Part shown: in pieces, positions 1-8,346 of the stretch
How the letters are laid out: every line of letters begins with the position of its first letter
How positions within the stretch are numbered: the first letter of the stretch is position 1
Assembly: GCA_002427815.1 (NCBI GenBank)
Contig: DIZF01000016.1
Location: 184,954-248,953 of the forward strand
Length of the DNA: 64,000 nucleotides
Direction of reading: 5' to 3'
DNA from: Ramlibacter tataouinensis
GTDB taxonomy: Bacteria; Pseudomonadota; Gammaproteobacteria; Burkholderiales; Burkholderiaceae_C
Program-made: the position numbers and the translations under genes
The notes under the pieces: generated by a model
Seen by the model: only the letters and a program-made list of their open reading frames with translations
Told to the model about the DNA's origin: nothing
Database searches by the model: none

Positions 1-790
1 TCAGCGTCCCCATGTCGCGTTGCGGATGGTAGTACTCGGCTTCGGGGAAACCGTAGTCGATGAAGAAGGCCGCCCCTTGCACCAGGCGGTCGGCCAGGGT
101 GCGAACGAAAGCCTCGGCCTGCGGATGAATCTCGGTGAGGTAATCGTGGGCGCCGGCTATCTCCACCGGCGGCCGCAGATCCGTGAGCCGGTCCTCCCAT
201 GCCAGGCCGCCGTGGACGTCGCCCTCGGCCGCGTCATGCGCCTGCACCACGCCGCGCTCATGCCACCGGCCTCCTGTGCGGGCCAGCAGTTTCACCGGCA
301 TGGCGTCGAGCACCTCGTTGCCCACCACCACCCCGCGCATCGCCTGCGGCAGCTCGCTGACCCATTCGACCTGGCCAGCCCACGCTGCCAGCTCGTGCTG
401 CTGGCGCTCTCGCAAGGTTCCCGACACGTCCACGATGGTGTAGCGCCGCACCTGCGGCCCCAGCGCCTGCAGCAGTTGCCGGGCCAGCGCCCCGGACCCG
501 GCGCCGAATTCCCACACCTCGTCGGTGCCGGTCCGCTCCATGGCTTCCGCGACCTGCGCCGCCAATGCCTGCCCGAACAGCGGTGACATCTCCGGTGCGG
601 TGACGAAATCGCTGCCGGAAGACGGCATCTGGCCGAACTGGCGCGAGCTGCTGGCGTAGTAGCCCAGGCCCGGCGCATACAAGGCCAGCGCCATGAAGCG
701 GTCGAACGGCAGCCAGCCGCCGGCGCGCCGGATCGACTCCTGCACCAGCGCCTGCACCGCCCTCGTTAAACTCGTTGCTTCTGTGGTCAC
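1..790 (-). CDS. MidA/NDUFAF7-like SAM-dependent methyltransferase (3' end outside window)
   Basis: At least 263 residues are present; the C-terminus runs off the left edge. The N-terminal stretch FMALALYAPGLGYY, the SAM-binding loop EFGAGSGALA and the late segment FIDYGFPEAEYYHPQR are hallmarks of the COG1565 family, whose mitochondrial member (NDUFAF7/MidA) methylates an arginine of a complex I subunit. The bacterial substrate is not known to me. I chose the GTG at 790 because the family-like N-terminal helix (TRAVQALVQESIRRAGGW) begins just after it; an in-frame GTG near 760 is possible. The gene is divergent from folM, with only 17 bases between the two start codons, so any promoter must lie inside a neighbouring coding region. 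Confidence 0.85.
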   Translation of the reverse strand, partial: MTTEATSLTRAVQALVQESIRRAGGWLPFDRFMALALYAPGLGYYASSSRQFGQMPSSGSDFVTAPEMSPLFGQALAAQVAEAMERTGTDEVWEFGAGSGALARQLLQALGPQVRRYTIVDVSGTLRERQQHELAAWAGQVEWVSELPQAMRGVVVGNEVLDAMPVKLLARTGGRWHERGVVQAHDAAEGDVHGGLAWEDRLTDLRPPVEIAGAHDYLTEIHPQAEAFVRTLADRLVQGAAFFIDYGFPEAEYYHPQRDMGTL

Positions 791-807
791 TCCCGGATTG
801 TCCCCGA

Positions 808-1599
808 ATGAGCGATTCGCCCCGTCTGCGCACCGTCCTGGTTACCGGCTCCGCCAAACGGCTCGGCCGTGAGATCGCGCTGGCGCTGGCGGCCGGCGGC
901 TGGCAGGTGGCGATTCACTACCGGAGCGCCGCTGCCGACGCAGCCGCAACCGTGGCCGATTGCCGGCAACTCGCCGGCGCGGGCGCGCAATTCGACTGCT
1001 TCGGCGCCGACCTGGCCGATGAAGCCCAGGCCCGGGCGCTGCTGCCGCGTGTGATCGAGCGCTTCGGCGCCGTGGACGCCGTGGTCAACAACGCATCCTT
1101 GTTCGAGCATGACTCGGCCCAGAGCCTGGGCTACGAAGGTCTGTGCGCTCATCTGCGCACCAACACCGGCGCGCCGGTGCTGCTGGCCCAGGCCCTGCAC
1201 GAGCATGTCCGTGGCCGCGCCGGCACCCAGGCGGCCGGCAGCTGCGTGGTGGTGAACCTGCTGGACCAGAAGCTGTGGAACCCCAATCCCGATTTCCTGA
1301 GCTACACACTGTCGAAAGCCGCGCTCGAGGCAGCCAACACGGTGCTGGCGATGGCGCTGGCTCCGCAGGTGCGTGTGGTCGGGGTGGCGCCGGGCTTGAC
1401 CCTGACCAGCCATCTGCTGTCCGACGAGAAGTTCGAGCAGTTGCACCGCCTGTCGCCGCTCGGACGTTCGTCGACCGCGCCGGACGTCGCCAGCGCGGTG
1501 AAGTTCGCATTGGAGAACAATTCGATCACCGGCACGACGCTGCTGGTGGACGGCGGCCAGCACCTGATGAAGTTCAGCAGGGATTTCTCATTGATGTAA
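808..1599 (+). CDS. folM: SDR-family pteridine reductase (dihydromonapterin reductase-like)
   Basis: 263 residues with a short-chain dehydrogenase layout: nucleotide-binding TGSAKRLGREIA near the N-terminus (the Arg-containing form typical of NADPH-dependent pteridine reductases), NNAS in the middle, the catalytic Tyr-x3-Lys in SYTLSKAAL, and a C-terminal substrate loop. The family reduces dihydrobiopterin, dihydromonapterin or dihydrofolate. It lies directly upstream of folB and ttcA on the same strand, supporting a folate/pterin role. The ATG at 808 fits the family N-terminus; a longer TTG start at 775 would run through the MidA start region and is less likely. Exact substrate is inferred. 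Confidence 0.75.
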   Translation: MSDSPRLRTVLVTGSAKRLGREIALALAAGGWQVAIHYRSAAADAAATVADCRQLAGAGAQFDCFGADLADEAQARALLPRVIERFGAVDAVVNNASLFEHDSAQSLGYEGLCAHLRTNTGAPVLLAQALHEHVRGRAGTQAAGSCVVVNLLDQKLWNPNPDFLSYTLSKAALEAANTVLAMALAPQVRVVGVAPGLTLTSHLLSDEKFEQLHRLSPLGRSSTAPDVASAVKFALENNSITGTTLLVDGGQHLMKFSRDFSLM

Positions 1600-1602
1600 C
1601 TT

Positions 1603-1682
1603 TGCGGGTCAGATCACAATTCAGGACAGCAGCGCGGACGGAGAAAGAAGCCTCCAACGAAATTGTGCTCTGACCCCAACTG
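1603..1682. repeat. REP-like 73-bp palindromic element, intergenic copy (R1)
   Basis: The folM-folB gap is filled by one copy of the element described for uvrA. It has two imperfect inverted arms (GGGTCAGATCACAATTCAGG on the left; the reverse complement of the right arm reads GGGGTCAGAGCACAATTTCG) around a 30-base centre. Read on the minus strand, the core at 1605-1677 is 73 bases, the same length as three of the four uvrA copies. Each arm can fold into a small hairpin of the AATTGGG-loop-CCCAATT type, partly decayed here. It is opposite in orientation to the uvrA copies when both are read on the plus strand. Confidence 0.85.
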
Positions 1683-1695
1683 ATTAGATGAATAC

Positions 1696-2064
1696 ATGAC
1701 CAAAGCCGGCACCCAAATCCTCACCCTCAACGGGCTGCGCTTCGACGCCAACCTGGGCATCCTGGATCACGAAAAGACCTCGCCCCAGCCGATCCAGGTC
1801 GACGCCGAACTGAATCTGGGCACCCAGCCGCTGCTGCCGCGCGACGACGACATCGGCCACGTGCTGGACTACCGCAAGGTGCGCAAGATCATCATCGATG
1901 AGTGCACGGCCGAGCACATGAACCTGCTGGAGAGCCTGATCGGCAAACTGGCGCTGCGGCTGATGCAACTGCCCGGCGTGGTGGGGGTGCGGGTGCGCAT
2001 CGCCAAGCTGGAAATCTTCGACGACTGCGAAGTGGCGATCCGCATCGAGACGGGGCTCTGGTAG
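1696..2064 (+). CDS. folB: Dihydroneopterin aldolase
   Basis: 122 residues, the normal FolB length. The start LTLNGLRFDANLGILDHEK is the family signature (the conserved Glu appears as the acidic pair in LDHEK), and the end carries the family's beta-strand pattern around VRVRIAKLEIFDDCEVAIRIET. FolB converts 7,8-dihydroneopterin to 6-hydroxymethyl-dihydropterin plus glycolaldehyde in folate synthesis, in the cytoplasm. It sits between folM and ttcA, but the 96-base gap to folM is occupied by repeat R1, which could affect read-through or RNA stability. Confidence 0.93.
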   Translation: MTKAGTQILTLNGLRFDANLGILDHEKTSPQPIQVDAELNLGTQPLLPRDDDIGHVLDYRKVRKIIIDECTAEHMNLLESLIGKLALRLMQLPGVVGVRVRIAKLEIFDDCEVAIRIETGLW

Positions 2065-2101
2065 GCGGCGCGTGCTGTCGGCCGATGCGACAATCCGGCC
2101 C

Positions 2102-3022
2102 ATGAATGCCGTTTTGACAGAAAGCGAAGTTGTTCGCTTCGACCGCGAACGCCGGGTGGAACGCGAAGCGCACAAGCTCGAGAAGCGCCTGTGCCGCCTG
2201 ATGGGCGAGGCCGTCGGCGACTACAACATGATAGTTCAGGGCGACAAGGTCATGGTCTGCCTGTCCGGGGGCAAGGACAGTTACGCGCTGCTGGACATCC
2301 TGCTGAAACTCAAGCAGCGCGCCCCGGCGGATTTCGAGCTGGTGGCCGTCAATCTCGACCAGAAGCAGCCGGGCTTCCCCGAGCATGTGCTGCCCGATTA
2401 CCTGGCGCGGATCGGCGTGCCCTTCCACATCGAGAACCAGGACACTTATTCCGTCGTCAAGGACAAGATTCCCGACGGCAAGACCATGTGCAGCCTGTGC
2501 TCGCGCCTGCGCCGCGGCATCCTGTACCGGGTGGCCGACGAGCTGGGAGCCACCAAGATCGCGCTGGGCCATCATCGCGACGACATCCTGCAGACCTTCT
2601 TTCTCAACATGTTCTTCGGCGGCAAGCTCAAGGCCATGGCGCCCAAGCTGGTGAGCGACGACGGGCGCCACATGGTGATCCGGCCATTGGCTTACGTGGC
2701 CGAGCAGGACCTGGTCCGCTGGGCGGCGCATCGGCAATTCCCTGTCATTCCCTGCACCCTGTGCGGCAGCCAGGAAAACCTGCAGCGCAAACAGGTGGCG
2801 GCGATGCTGCAGGAGTGGGAGCGCAAGCACCCCGGCCGCATCGACACCATGTTCACGGCCTTGCAAAATATCGTCCCTTCTCATCTGGCCGACGGAACAC
2901 AGTACGACTTCAAGGGTCTTACCGTGACGGGCGTGGCCGACAACGAGGGCGACAAGGCCTTCGATGCGCCCGAATGGCCGGCCGCTGCCGCGCTGCCGAG
3001 CCTGCAAGTCATCCGGATCTGA
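2102..3022 (+). CDS. ttcA: tRNA 2-thiocytidine(32) synthetase TtcA
   Basis: 306 residues. The PP-loop SGGKDSYALLDIL binds ATP, and two Cys-x2-Cys pairs (MCSLCSRLRRG and CTLCGSQ) supply the iron-sulphur cluster ligands expected for TtcA, which thiolates C32 of certain tRNAs. The conserved GHHRDDILQTFFLNMFFGG stretch is also present. The ATG at 2102 gives the usual N-terminus; upstream in-frame starts lie in the folB gap. The stop at 3020-3022 is followed 24 bases later by the next start, so the DUF4136 lipoprotein gene may be cotranscribed. Confidence 0.95.
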   Translation: MNAVLTESEVVRFDRERRVEREAHKLEKRLCRLMGEAVGDYNMIVQGDKVMVCLSGGKDSYALLDILLKLKQRAPADFELVAVNLDQKQPGFPEHVLPDYLARIGVPFHIENQDTYSVVKDKIPDGKTMCSLCSRLRRGILYRVADELGATKIALGHHRDDILQTFFLNMFFGGKLKAMAPKLVSDDGRHMVIRPLAYVAEQDLVRWAAHRQFPVIPCTLCGSQENLQRKQVAAMLQEWERKHPGRIDTMFTALQNIVPSHLADGTQYDFKGLTVTGVADNEGDKAFDAPEWPAAAALPSLQVIRI

Positions 3023-3046
3023 AGGCCCACCGGCCGGGAGGTGCAG

Positions 3047-3655
3047 ATGAAGCACGCGCTACTGAAACTGCTGGGCCTGGCCGTCATGGCGACATGGCTG
3101 TTGTCGGGCTGCGCCACCACTTACCTGCTGGACAACACTGTCCAGTCGTTTTCCAGCCTCACGGCACTGCCGGCGCAACCCGACTACCGTTTCGAACGGC
3201 TGCCTTCGCAGCAGGCGCCGGCCCAGGCCCAGCTGGAGGCGATGGCGGACGGTGCACTGCACAACGCCGGATTGCGTCGCGACGACGCCAAGCCCCATTA
3301 CTCCGTGCAGATTTCGGCCCGGTTCGATCGCGTGCTCTCACCCTGGGCCAGCCCCTGGGACGGCTGGGGCTGGGGCTGGGGCGGCGGCTGGGGCATGGGG
3401 GTGCAGCACGGCGGGCTCGGTCTTGGCATGGGGGACCCCTTCGGGCGCATGGAATCCCCCTGGTACCACCGCGAGGTGGCGGTGATCATTCGCGAATTGG
3501 CCACCAATCGCGTGGTGTTCGAGAGCCATGCGGTCAATGACGCCCCCTGGATGGACGACAACTCCGTCTTTCCGGCCATGTTCGAGGCCGCGCTTCAGGG
3601 TTTCCCCCAGCCGCCTGCGGGGCCGCGCCAGGTGGACATCCAGATCGGCCGCTAA
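3047..3655 (+). CDS. DUF4136-family outer-membrane lipoprotein
   Basis: 202 residues. It has a basic-hydrophobic signal peptide ending in lipobox LLSGC (Cys22), so it is probably a lipoprotein. The body carries the family's paired pattern of a Tyr/Phe-Asp-rich early strand (YRFERLPSQQ), a Trp/Gly-rich loop (WGWGWGGGWGMG near residue 110) and a late strand RQVDIQIGR. Function of the family is unknown to me. The ATG at 3047 is preceded by a good GGAGG at 3037-3041, which favours it over the GTG at 3041 that overlaps the ribosome site. Confidence 0.8.
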   Translation: MKHALLKLLGLAVMATWLLSGCATTYLLDNTVQSFSSLTALPAQPDYRFERLPSQQAPAQAQLEAMADGALHNAGLRRDDAKPHYSVQISARFDRVLSPWASPWDGWGWGWGGGWGMGVQHGGLGLGMGDPFGRMESPWYHREVAVIIRELATNRVVFESHAVNDAPWMDDNSVFPAMFEAALQGFPQPPAGPRQVDIQIGR

Positions 3656-3674
3656 CAGTTGGCTACGAAAAAAG

Positions 3675-3702
3675 TTGCTACGTCGGGGGCGATCCCTACA
3701 AT
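3675..3702 (+). promoter_or_regulatory. Candidate sigma-70 promoter giving a near-leaderless mRNA
   Basis: TTGCTA at 3675-3680 and TACAAT at 3697-3702 are separated by 16 bases. Transcription would start about 3709, only one or two bases ahead of the ATG at 3711, and no Shine-Dalgarno sequence precedes that ATG. This is inference from motif spacing. Confidence 0.55.
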
Positions 3703-3710
3703 GAAATGCA

Positions 3711-4355
3711 ATGGAAGCTACCCGCATCATTGCCGTGCGCCACGGCGAGACCGCCTGGAACGTGGACGCGCGCATCCAGGGCCAGCTCGACGTCGGCCTG
3801 AATGACACCGGCCGCTGGCAGGCGCGCCGGGTCGGCGAAGCCCTGGCCGGGGAGCAGATCAGCGCGGTCTATTCCAGTGACCTGGGCCGCGCCCACCAGA
3901 CGGCGCAGTCGATTGCCGAGGTGACCGGCGTCGCCGTGGTGCCCGAGGAGGGCCTGCGCGAGCGCAGCTTCGGCCTTTTCGAAGGCAAGACCTTCGACGA
4001 AATCCAGGAAACCTGGCCCGACCATGCGCACAACTGGCGCAAGCGCATTCCCGAGTGGGAGCCGCCCGAGGGTGGGGAGTCGCTGATCCAGTTGCGCGAG
4101 CGGGTCACCCGCACCCTGCAATTGCTGGCATCCCGGCATCCCGGCGAGCAGATCGTCGTGGTGGCCCATGGCGGCGTGCTCGACGCGATCTACCGCGTGG
4201 CCACGGGGCAGGAGGTCAACTCGCCGCGCACCTGGGAACTGCCCAACGGCGCGATCAATCGCCTGTTGTGGACGCCTGAGGGCTTCACGCTGGTGGGCTG
4301 GTCCGACACCCAGCACCTGGACCACCAAACCCTCGACGAAAACGACGCTGCCTGA
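3711..4355 (+). CDS. Histidine phosphatase family protein (cofactor-independent phosphoglycerate-mutase-like)
   Basis: 214 residues. The N-terminal VRHGETAWN carries the phosphorylated His of the RHG motif; SSDLGRAHQTAQSI holds the second active-site Arg, and VVVAHGGVLDAIYR the distal catalytic His. These belong to the branch often annotated GpmB or alpha-ribazole phosphatase; many members are broad phosphatases, and no cobalamin genes lie near, so I leave the substrate open. The gene appears to have its own promoter with essentially no 5' leader. It is followed closely by the YhhN-family gene. Confidence 0.85.
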   Translation: MEATRIIAVRHGETAWNVDARIQGQLDVGLNDTGRWQARRVGEALAGEQISAVYSSDLGRAHQTAQSIAEVTGVAVVPEEGLRERSFGLFEGKTFDEIQETWPDHAHNWRKRIPEWEPPEGGESLIQLRERVTRTLQLLASRHPGEQIVVVAHGGVLDAIYRVATGQEVNSPRTWELPNGAINRLLWTPEGFTLVGWSDTQHLDHQTLDENDAA

Positions 4356-4371
4356 AGCCCCGGCTCAACGG

Positions 4372-5046
4372 GTGACAGGGTACATCGATGCCGTCGGCGC
4401 CCTCGGGCTGATTGAATGGCACCGCGGGTTCAAGCCGCTGGCCTTGCTGCTGGCGATTGCCCTGGTCGCGGGGCGCGCGCGCAGCGGCGGTGCGATCGGC
4501 CGGCCGGCCATTGCGCTGCTGCTGGGCCTGGCCTGTTCGCTCGCCGGCGACGTCCTTCTCATGTTTCCCGGCTTCTTCGTTCCGGGGCTGGTGGCGTTTC
4601 TCGCCGCGCACCTGTCCTACATCGCGCTGTTCAAGCAGGGGCTGCCCTGGTTCCCGAGCCACCGCGCCCTGCTCGCGACGCTGGGCCTGGGCTTGGCGAT
4701 GTACGCATTCCTGTTCAACAGCCTGAGCCCGGTGCTCAGGGTCGCCGTGGGCGCCTATGTGGTGGTGATTTCGCTCATGGCGGCGCAGGCCGTTGGCCGC
4801 GCGACGCTGTTGCGCGACCGGGCGTCCCTCGCGGTGGCGATCGGCGCCGGTTGCTTCATGCTCAGTGATTCGCTGCTGGCCACCAACAAGTTCGCCTTCG
4901 CATTGCCGCTGGCGCAAGTCTGGGTGCTGGCCAGCTATTACGTCGCGCAGATCCTGATCGCACGGAATACGCTGGAGCCAGTGGCTCTTGCACAGGCCGC
5001 TCCCGAAGCATCCCCCGCCGGCTTGGGCCTGCCTCAGGGCGGTTGA
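4372..5046 (+). CDS. YhhN/TMEM86-family membrane protein (lysoplasmalogenase-like)
   Basis: 224 residues, almost entirely hydrophobic, with about seven or eight predicted membrane helices. Typical motifs are FKPLALLLAIAL near the N-terminus, LACSLAGDVLLMFPGFFVPGL in the middle and GAGCFMLSDSLLATNKF late; the conserved acidic residues in GDVLLM and LSD mark the YhhN family. Eukaryotic TMEM86B hydrolyses lysoplasmalogens; the bacterial role is uncertain. The only suitable start is GTG at 4372, 16 bases after the upstream stop. Its stop (5044-5046) directly abuts the stop of the convergent ATPase gene (5047), leaving no room for a separate terminator. Confidence 0.75.
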   Translation: MTGYIDAVGALGLIEWHRGFKPLALLLAIALVAGRARSGGAIGRPAIALLLGLACSLAGDVLLMFPGFFVPGLVAFLAAHLSYIALFKQGLPWFPSHRALLATLGLGLAMYAFLFNSLSPVLRVAVGAYVVVISLMAAQAVGRATLLRDRASLAVAIGAGCFMLSDSLLATNKFAFALPLAQVWVLASYYVAQILIARNTLEPVALAQAAPEASPAGLGLPQGG

Positions 5047-5784
5047 TCAGCCGCCGGCCAGATCCGCCGCCTCCGCCACGACGGGCACATCGCGCGCGAT
5101 CCGCCCGTCGATCAGTTCCACCATCCGGTCGCAGCGCGCCGCCATGCGCGGGTCGTGGGTCACGATCACGAACGTGGTGCCCAGCTCCTCGTGCATCCGT
5201 CGCAGCAGTGCGAACACCTCGTCCGATGACGCGGTGTCGAGGTTCCCGGTGGGTTCGTCGGCCAGCACCAGCGGCGGCTCCTGCACCAGGGCGCGGGCGA
5301 TCGCCACCCGTTGCTGCATGCCGCCCGACAACTCGGAGGGCCGCTTGTTCATGGCATCGGCCAGCCCCACCGCGGCCAGCAGGGTCCGTGCCCGCTCGAG
5401 CTGTTGCGGGCTGACCCGCCCTTCGGTCATCAGCGCCGGCAGCGTCACGTTCTCCAGCGCGGTGAAGGCCGGTAGCAGATGGTGGAACTGGAACACGAAA
5501 CCCAGCGTCACCCGCCGGCGCAGTGTCAGCGCCCCGTCGTCCAGGCCTTGCACTTCCTCGCCCTGCAGCCTGTAGTTGCCCGAGGTCATGCGCTCGAGCA
5601 GGCCCACGATGTTGAGCAGCGTGCTCTTGCCCGATCCCGAAGGACCGATCAGCGCCATGAACTCCCCGTGGTCCACGCGCAGCGAGATGCCGTGCAGCAC
5701 TTCGGCCTCGCTCGGCAAGCCAGTGTTGTAGCTCTTGTGAACGTCGACCATCTCCAGCAGAGGACCTGAACCGGCGGGGCGCAT
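5047..5784 (-). CDS. ABC transporter ATPase, LolD/MacB type
   Basis: 245 residues: Walker A GPSGSGKST, Q-loop in GFVFQFHHLLPAFTALENV, signature LSGGMQQRVAIARAL, Walker B LVLADEPTGNLD and switch His in IVTHDP. The FQFHHLLP segment is the mark of the LolD/MacB/FtsE branch, which powers mechanotransmission rather than substrate passage through the inner membrane. It is the last gene of a three-gene set (adaptor, permease, ATPase), with 9 bases to the permease. I infer a MacAB-like tripartite exporter with ATPase and permease on separate chains. Confidence 0.9.
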   Translation of the reverse strand: MRPAGSGPLLEMVDVHKSYNTGLPSEAEVLHGISLRVDHGEFMALIGPSGSGKSTLLNIVGLLERMTSGNYRLQGEEVQGLDDGALTLRRRVTLGFVFQFHHLLPAFTALENVTLPALMTEGRVSPQQLERARTLLAAVGLADAMNKRPSELSGGMQQRVAIARALVQEPPLVLADEPTGNLDTASSDEVFALLRRMHEELGTTFVIVTHDPRMAARCDRMVELIDGRIARDVPVVAEAADLAGG

Positions 5785-5793
5785 GGGCTTCTC

Positions 5794-7020
5794 TCAGATG
5801 CGAATGGCCTGCGCCGGATCCATGCGCGCCGCGCGGCGGGCCGGTGCGATCGCGGCCAGCACGCCGCACACGGTGGCCAGCAATGCAACCCGCACGGCAG
5901 TGCCCAGCGGCAGGCTGATGACGAACAGCGGCAGGCCGTCGGAGCCGCGCACGAAGTGCGTAAACAGCCAGATCATGATGGTGGCCAGCCCCACCCCCAG
6001 CAAGGACCCCAGGGCCCCGACAACAGCCCCCTGCACCAGGAACACCCTGAGGATCTGGCCGCGGGTGGCGCCCATGGCACGCAGGATCCCGATCTCGCGG
6101 CTCTTCTGCACCACCGACACCACCAGCACGCTGGCGATGCCCAACACCACCACCACCAGCACCACGCCCCGGATCAATGTCGTGCTGACCGATTGCGCAT
6201 TCAGCGCCGACACCAGCTGGGCATTGGCTTCCTGCCAGGCTTCGATCTTGTAGGGAAACTGCCGGCGCAGCGTCGCGGCCAGCGCTTCGGCCGACCAGAC
6301 ATCCTGCACCGTCAGGTCGATGCTGGTGGCGCCGCCGGGCAGCGCGAGCAGGCTTTGCGCGGTGCGCAGCGGAACGATGACGGTGCGCCGGTTCAGGTCG
6401 CGAATCCCCAGGTCGACCAGGGCCGTCACGCGCACCGAATCCGAGACCGAGCCGGTCTGCACCGTCAACCGGTCGCCCACCCGCACGCCCAGGTCGGACG
6501 CCAGTTCGCGCCCGATGACGGCTTCGCCCGGCGCCAGCCGCGCCTGGCCGCTCACCACCTTGCTGCGCAAGCTGACGATGCGGTCGTACCGGTCCAGGTC
6601 GACCCCCATCAAGGCGATCGCCTGTGTCGCCTCGCCGCGCAGCGCCAGCCCGCTGCCGGACACCATCGGCGATACGGCGGTGATGTCGTCCCGCGCCTCC
6701 AGCAAAGGCACCACGGCCTGCCAGTTGATCAGCGAACGCAGGCGTTGCTCGCGCGGCTGGGTGTCGCTCATCACGGCCGCGTCGGGTGACGGCCGCCGCA
6801 CCGGCAACACCACGTCGTCGGGCGAGCGCAGCGTGATGTGCGCCTGGGCTCCCAGGGTCTTGGTCAGCGTATTGCCCTGCAGCCCGTTGATCAGCGCCGA
6901 AATGAAGGCGATCACCGCCACGCCGGCGGCGACACCGACGATGATCAGAAGGGCTTGCATCCGCCCTTCGCGCAGGAAACGCAGCGCGACGCGACGTTCG
7001 AAACCCAGCCAAAAAGGCAT
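5794..7020 (-). CDS. ABC transporter permease, MacB/LolC-E-like (FtsX domain)
   Basis: 408 residues. A first membrane helix near residues 22-44 (ALLIIVGVAAGVAVIAFISAL) is followed by a large periplasmic domain of about 220 residues, then three helices near 280-395 carrying the FtsX/MacB pattern (VVLGIASVLVVSVVQKSREIGILRAMGATRGQILRVF) and the C-terminal APARRAARMDPAQAIRI. This four-helix, one-big-loop layout is that of MacB, LolC and LolE. The adjacent adaptor protein favours a MacAB-like export role over lipoprotein release. Confidence 0.88.
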   Translation of the reverse strand: MPFWLGFERRVALRFLREGRMQALLIIVGVAAGVAVIAFISALINGLQGNTLTKTLGAQAHITLRSPDDVVLPVRRPSPDAAVMSDTQPREQRLRSLINWQAVVPLLEARDDITAVSPMVSGSGLALRGEATQAIALMGVDLDRYDRIVSLRSKVVSGQARLAPGEAVIGRELASDLGVRVGDRLTVQTGSVSDSVRVTALVDLGIRDLNRRTVIVPLRTAQSLLALPGGATSIDLTVQDVWSAEALAATLRRQFPYKIEAWQEANAQLVSALNAQSVSTTLIRGVVLVVVVLGIASVLVVSVVQKSREIGILRAMGATRGQILRVFLVQGAVVGALGSLLGVGLATIMIWLFTHFVRGSDGLPLFVISLPLGTAVRVALLATVCGVLAAIAPARRAARMDPAQAIRI

Positions 7021-7033
7021 GGCGCGGTGTGCC

Positions 7034-8314
7034 TCAGCGTCCGAACGCGTTGCCGAGCGTCGAGCCCGGGTCTTCCCGCGTGCCCGCCGACATTGATCCC
7101 AGGCCCGGCTGCCAACGCACTACCGACGCGCGCACTTTCTCGCCGGGTGGGCGGTCGCCTCGCAGCAGCACGCGTTCGCCCGCGGTCAGGCCCTCCAGCA
7201 CTTCGGCTGCGTCGAGCGTGCGCAGGCCCAGGCGCACCTTGCGCTCCTGGGCGTGGCCATCGTTCACCACCAGCACGGTCGCCGAGGCCGCGTCCGCGGG
7301 CGCATGCAGGGCACTCAGCGGTACCACCAGGGTGCGCTCGCGCCGGCCGGTTTCCACTTCCACCGACAGCGTCATGTCTTCGCGCAAGAAGGCCGGGGGT
7401 TGCCGGTCCAGCGCCAGCTTCACCTCGATGGCGCCGCGTTGCGCGTCCACCGCGGGAGCGATGGACAGGACTCGCGCCGGGAAGGGCTGGCCGGGAAACG
7501 CGTCGGCGACCACATCGGCGCGCTGGCCCGGCTGCAGCTGGTCCAGGAAGCGTTCGTCCACCGGAGCGACGAGCTGGGTCGGCCCGGCCAATGCCAGGCT
7601 CATCAGGGCGCGTCCCGGCTGCACGATCTGCCCGGGCTCGACCTGACGCGACAGCACGCGCGCATCGGTGGGCGCCATCACCTCGGCCTGGGCCAGGCGC
7701 GCCCGCGCAGCCGAGGTCGCCGCGCGCGACAGCGCCAGTTGCGCCTGCGCCTGAACCACATCGGTTCCGCTGTCGGCGTTGGCCTGGGTCTGGGCTCGGG
7801 CATTCTCCTGCTGCGCCTGCGCAACCTCGACGGCACGCCGCGCTTCGTCGATGCGCGAGGCGCTGACAAAGCCCTGGGCCACCAGCTGCTGCTGCCGCGC
7901 CAGCTCCACCCGCGCCGCGCGCAAGGTGGCGTCGGCCTGCGCCAGTGACGCCGCGGTCGCGGTGCGGCCGGTGCTGCGCAAACCGGCCAGCCTTGCCTGC
8001 GCCTGCTGCTCGGCGGCCACAGCTTGCGCCAGTGCCGCGCGCAGTTCGTCGGATTCCAGTCGCACCAGCACATCGCCGCGCCGCACCTGGGCGCCTTCGT
8101 CAACCAGGACCTGGGCCACCCGACCGGTCACGGTGCTGCCGACATCGACCCGCGACAGCGTGGCGACGCGGGCAGAAAACCGCAGCGTGCGCACCAGCGC
8201 GGCGGGCTGCACTTCCAGCGCGTCGACCACGGGCCCGCGCAGCGCCACGGCGGCGATCCCGGCCGCGATCAGCACGACAGCCAAAGCCCCGACCCAGATC
8301 CAGCGCTGCTTCAT
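7034..8314 (-). CDS. HlyD/MacA-family periplasmic adaptor protein
   Basis: 426 residues with one N-terminal membrane anchor (about residues 5-25). There follows a lipoyl-like half-motif (GSTVTGRVAQVLVDEGAQVRRGDVLVRL), a long Ala/Gln-rich coiled-coil hairpin (about 95-200), the second lipoyl half (VMAPTDARVLSRQVEPGQIV), and beta-barrel and membrane-proximal domains. The Ser-rich end is weakly conserved. Adaptors of this type join an inner-membrane pump to an outer-membrane TolC-like channel; no TolC gene is in the window. The ATG at 8314 directly precedes the membrane anchor. It is 32 bases downstream of ruvB and may ride on that transcript. Confidence 0.9.
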   Translation of the reverse strand: MKQRWIWVGALAVVLIAAGIAAVALRGPVVDALEVQPAALVRTLRFSARVATLSRVDVGSTVTGRVAQVLVDEGAQVRRGDVLVRLESDELRAALAQAVAAEQQAQARLAGLRSTGRTATAASLAQADATLRAARVELARQQQLVAQGFVSASRIDEARRAVEVAQAQQENARAQTQANADSGTDVVQAQAQLALSRAATSAARARLAQAEVMAPTDARVLSRQVEPGQIVQPGRALMSLALAGPTQLVAPVDERFLDQLQPGQRADVVADAFPGQPFPARVLSIAPAVDAQRGAIEVKLALDRQPPAFLREDMTLSVEVETGRRERTLVVPLSALHAPADAASATVLVVNDGHAQERKVRLGLRTLDAAEVLEGLTAGERVLLRGDRPPGEKVRASVVRWQPGLGSMSAGTREDPGSTLGNAFGR

Positions 8315-8346
8315 CGATGTTCGGTACGGGCCATTCGCTGCAGCAT

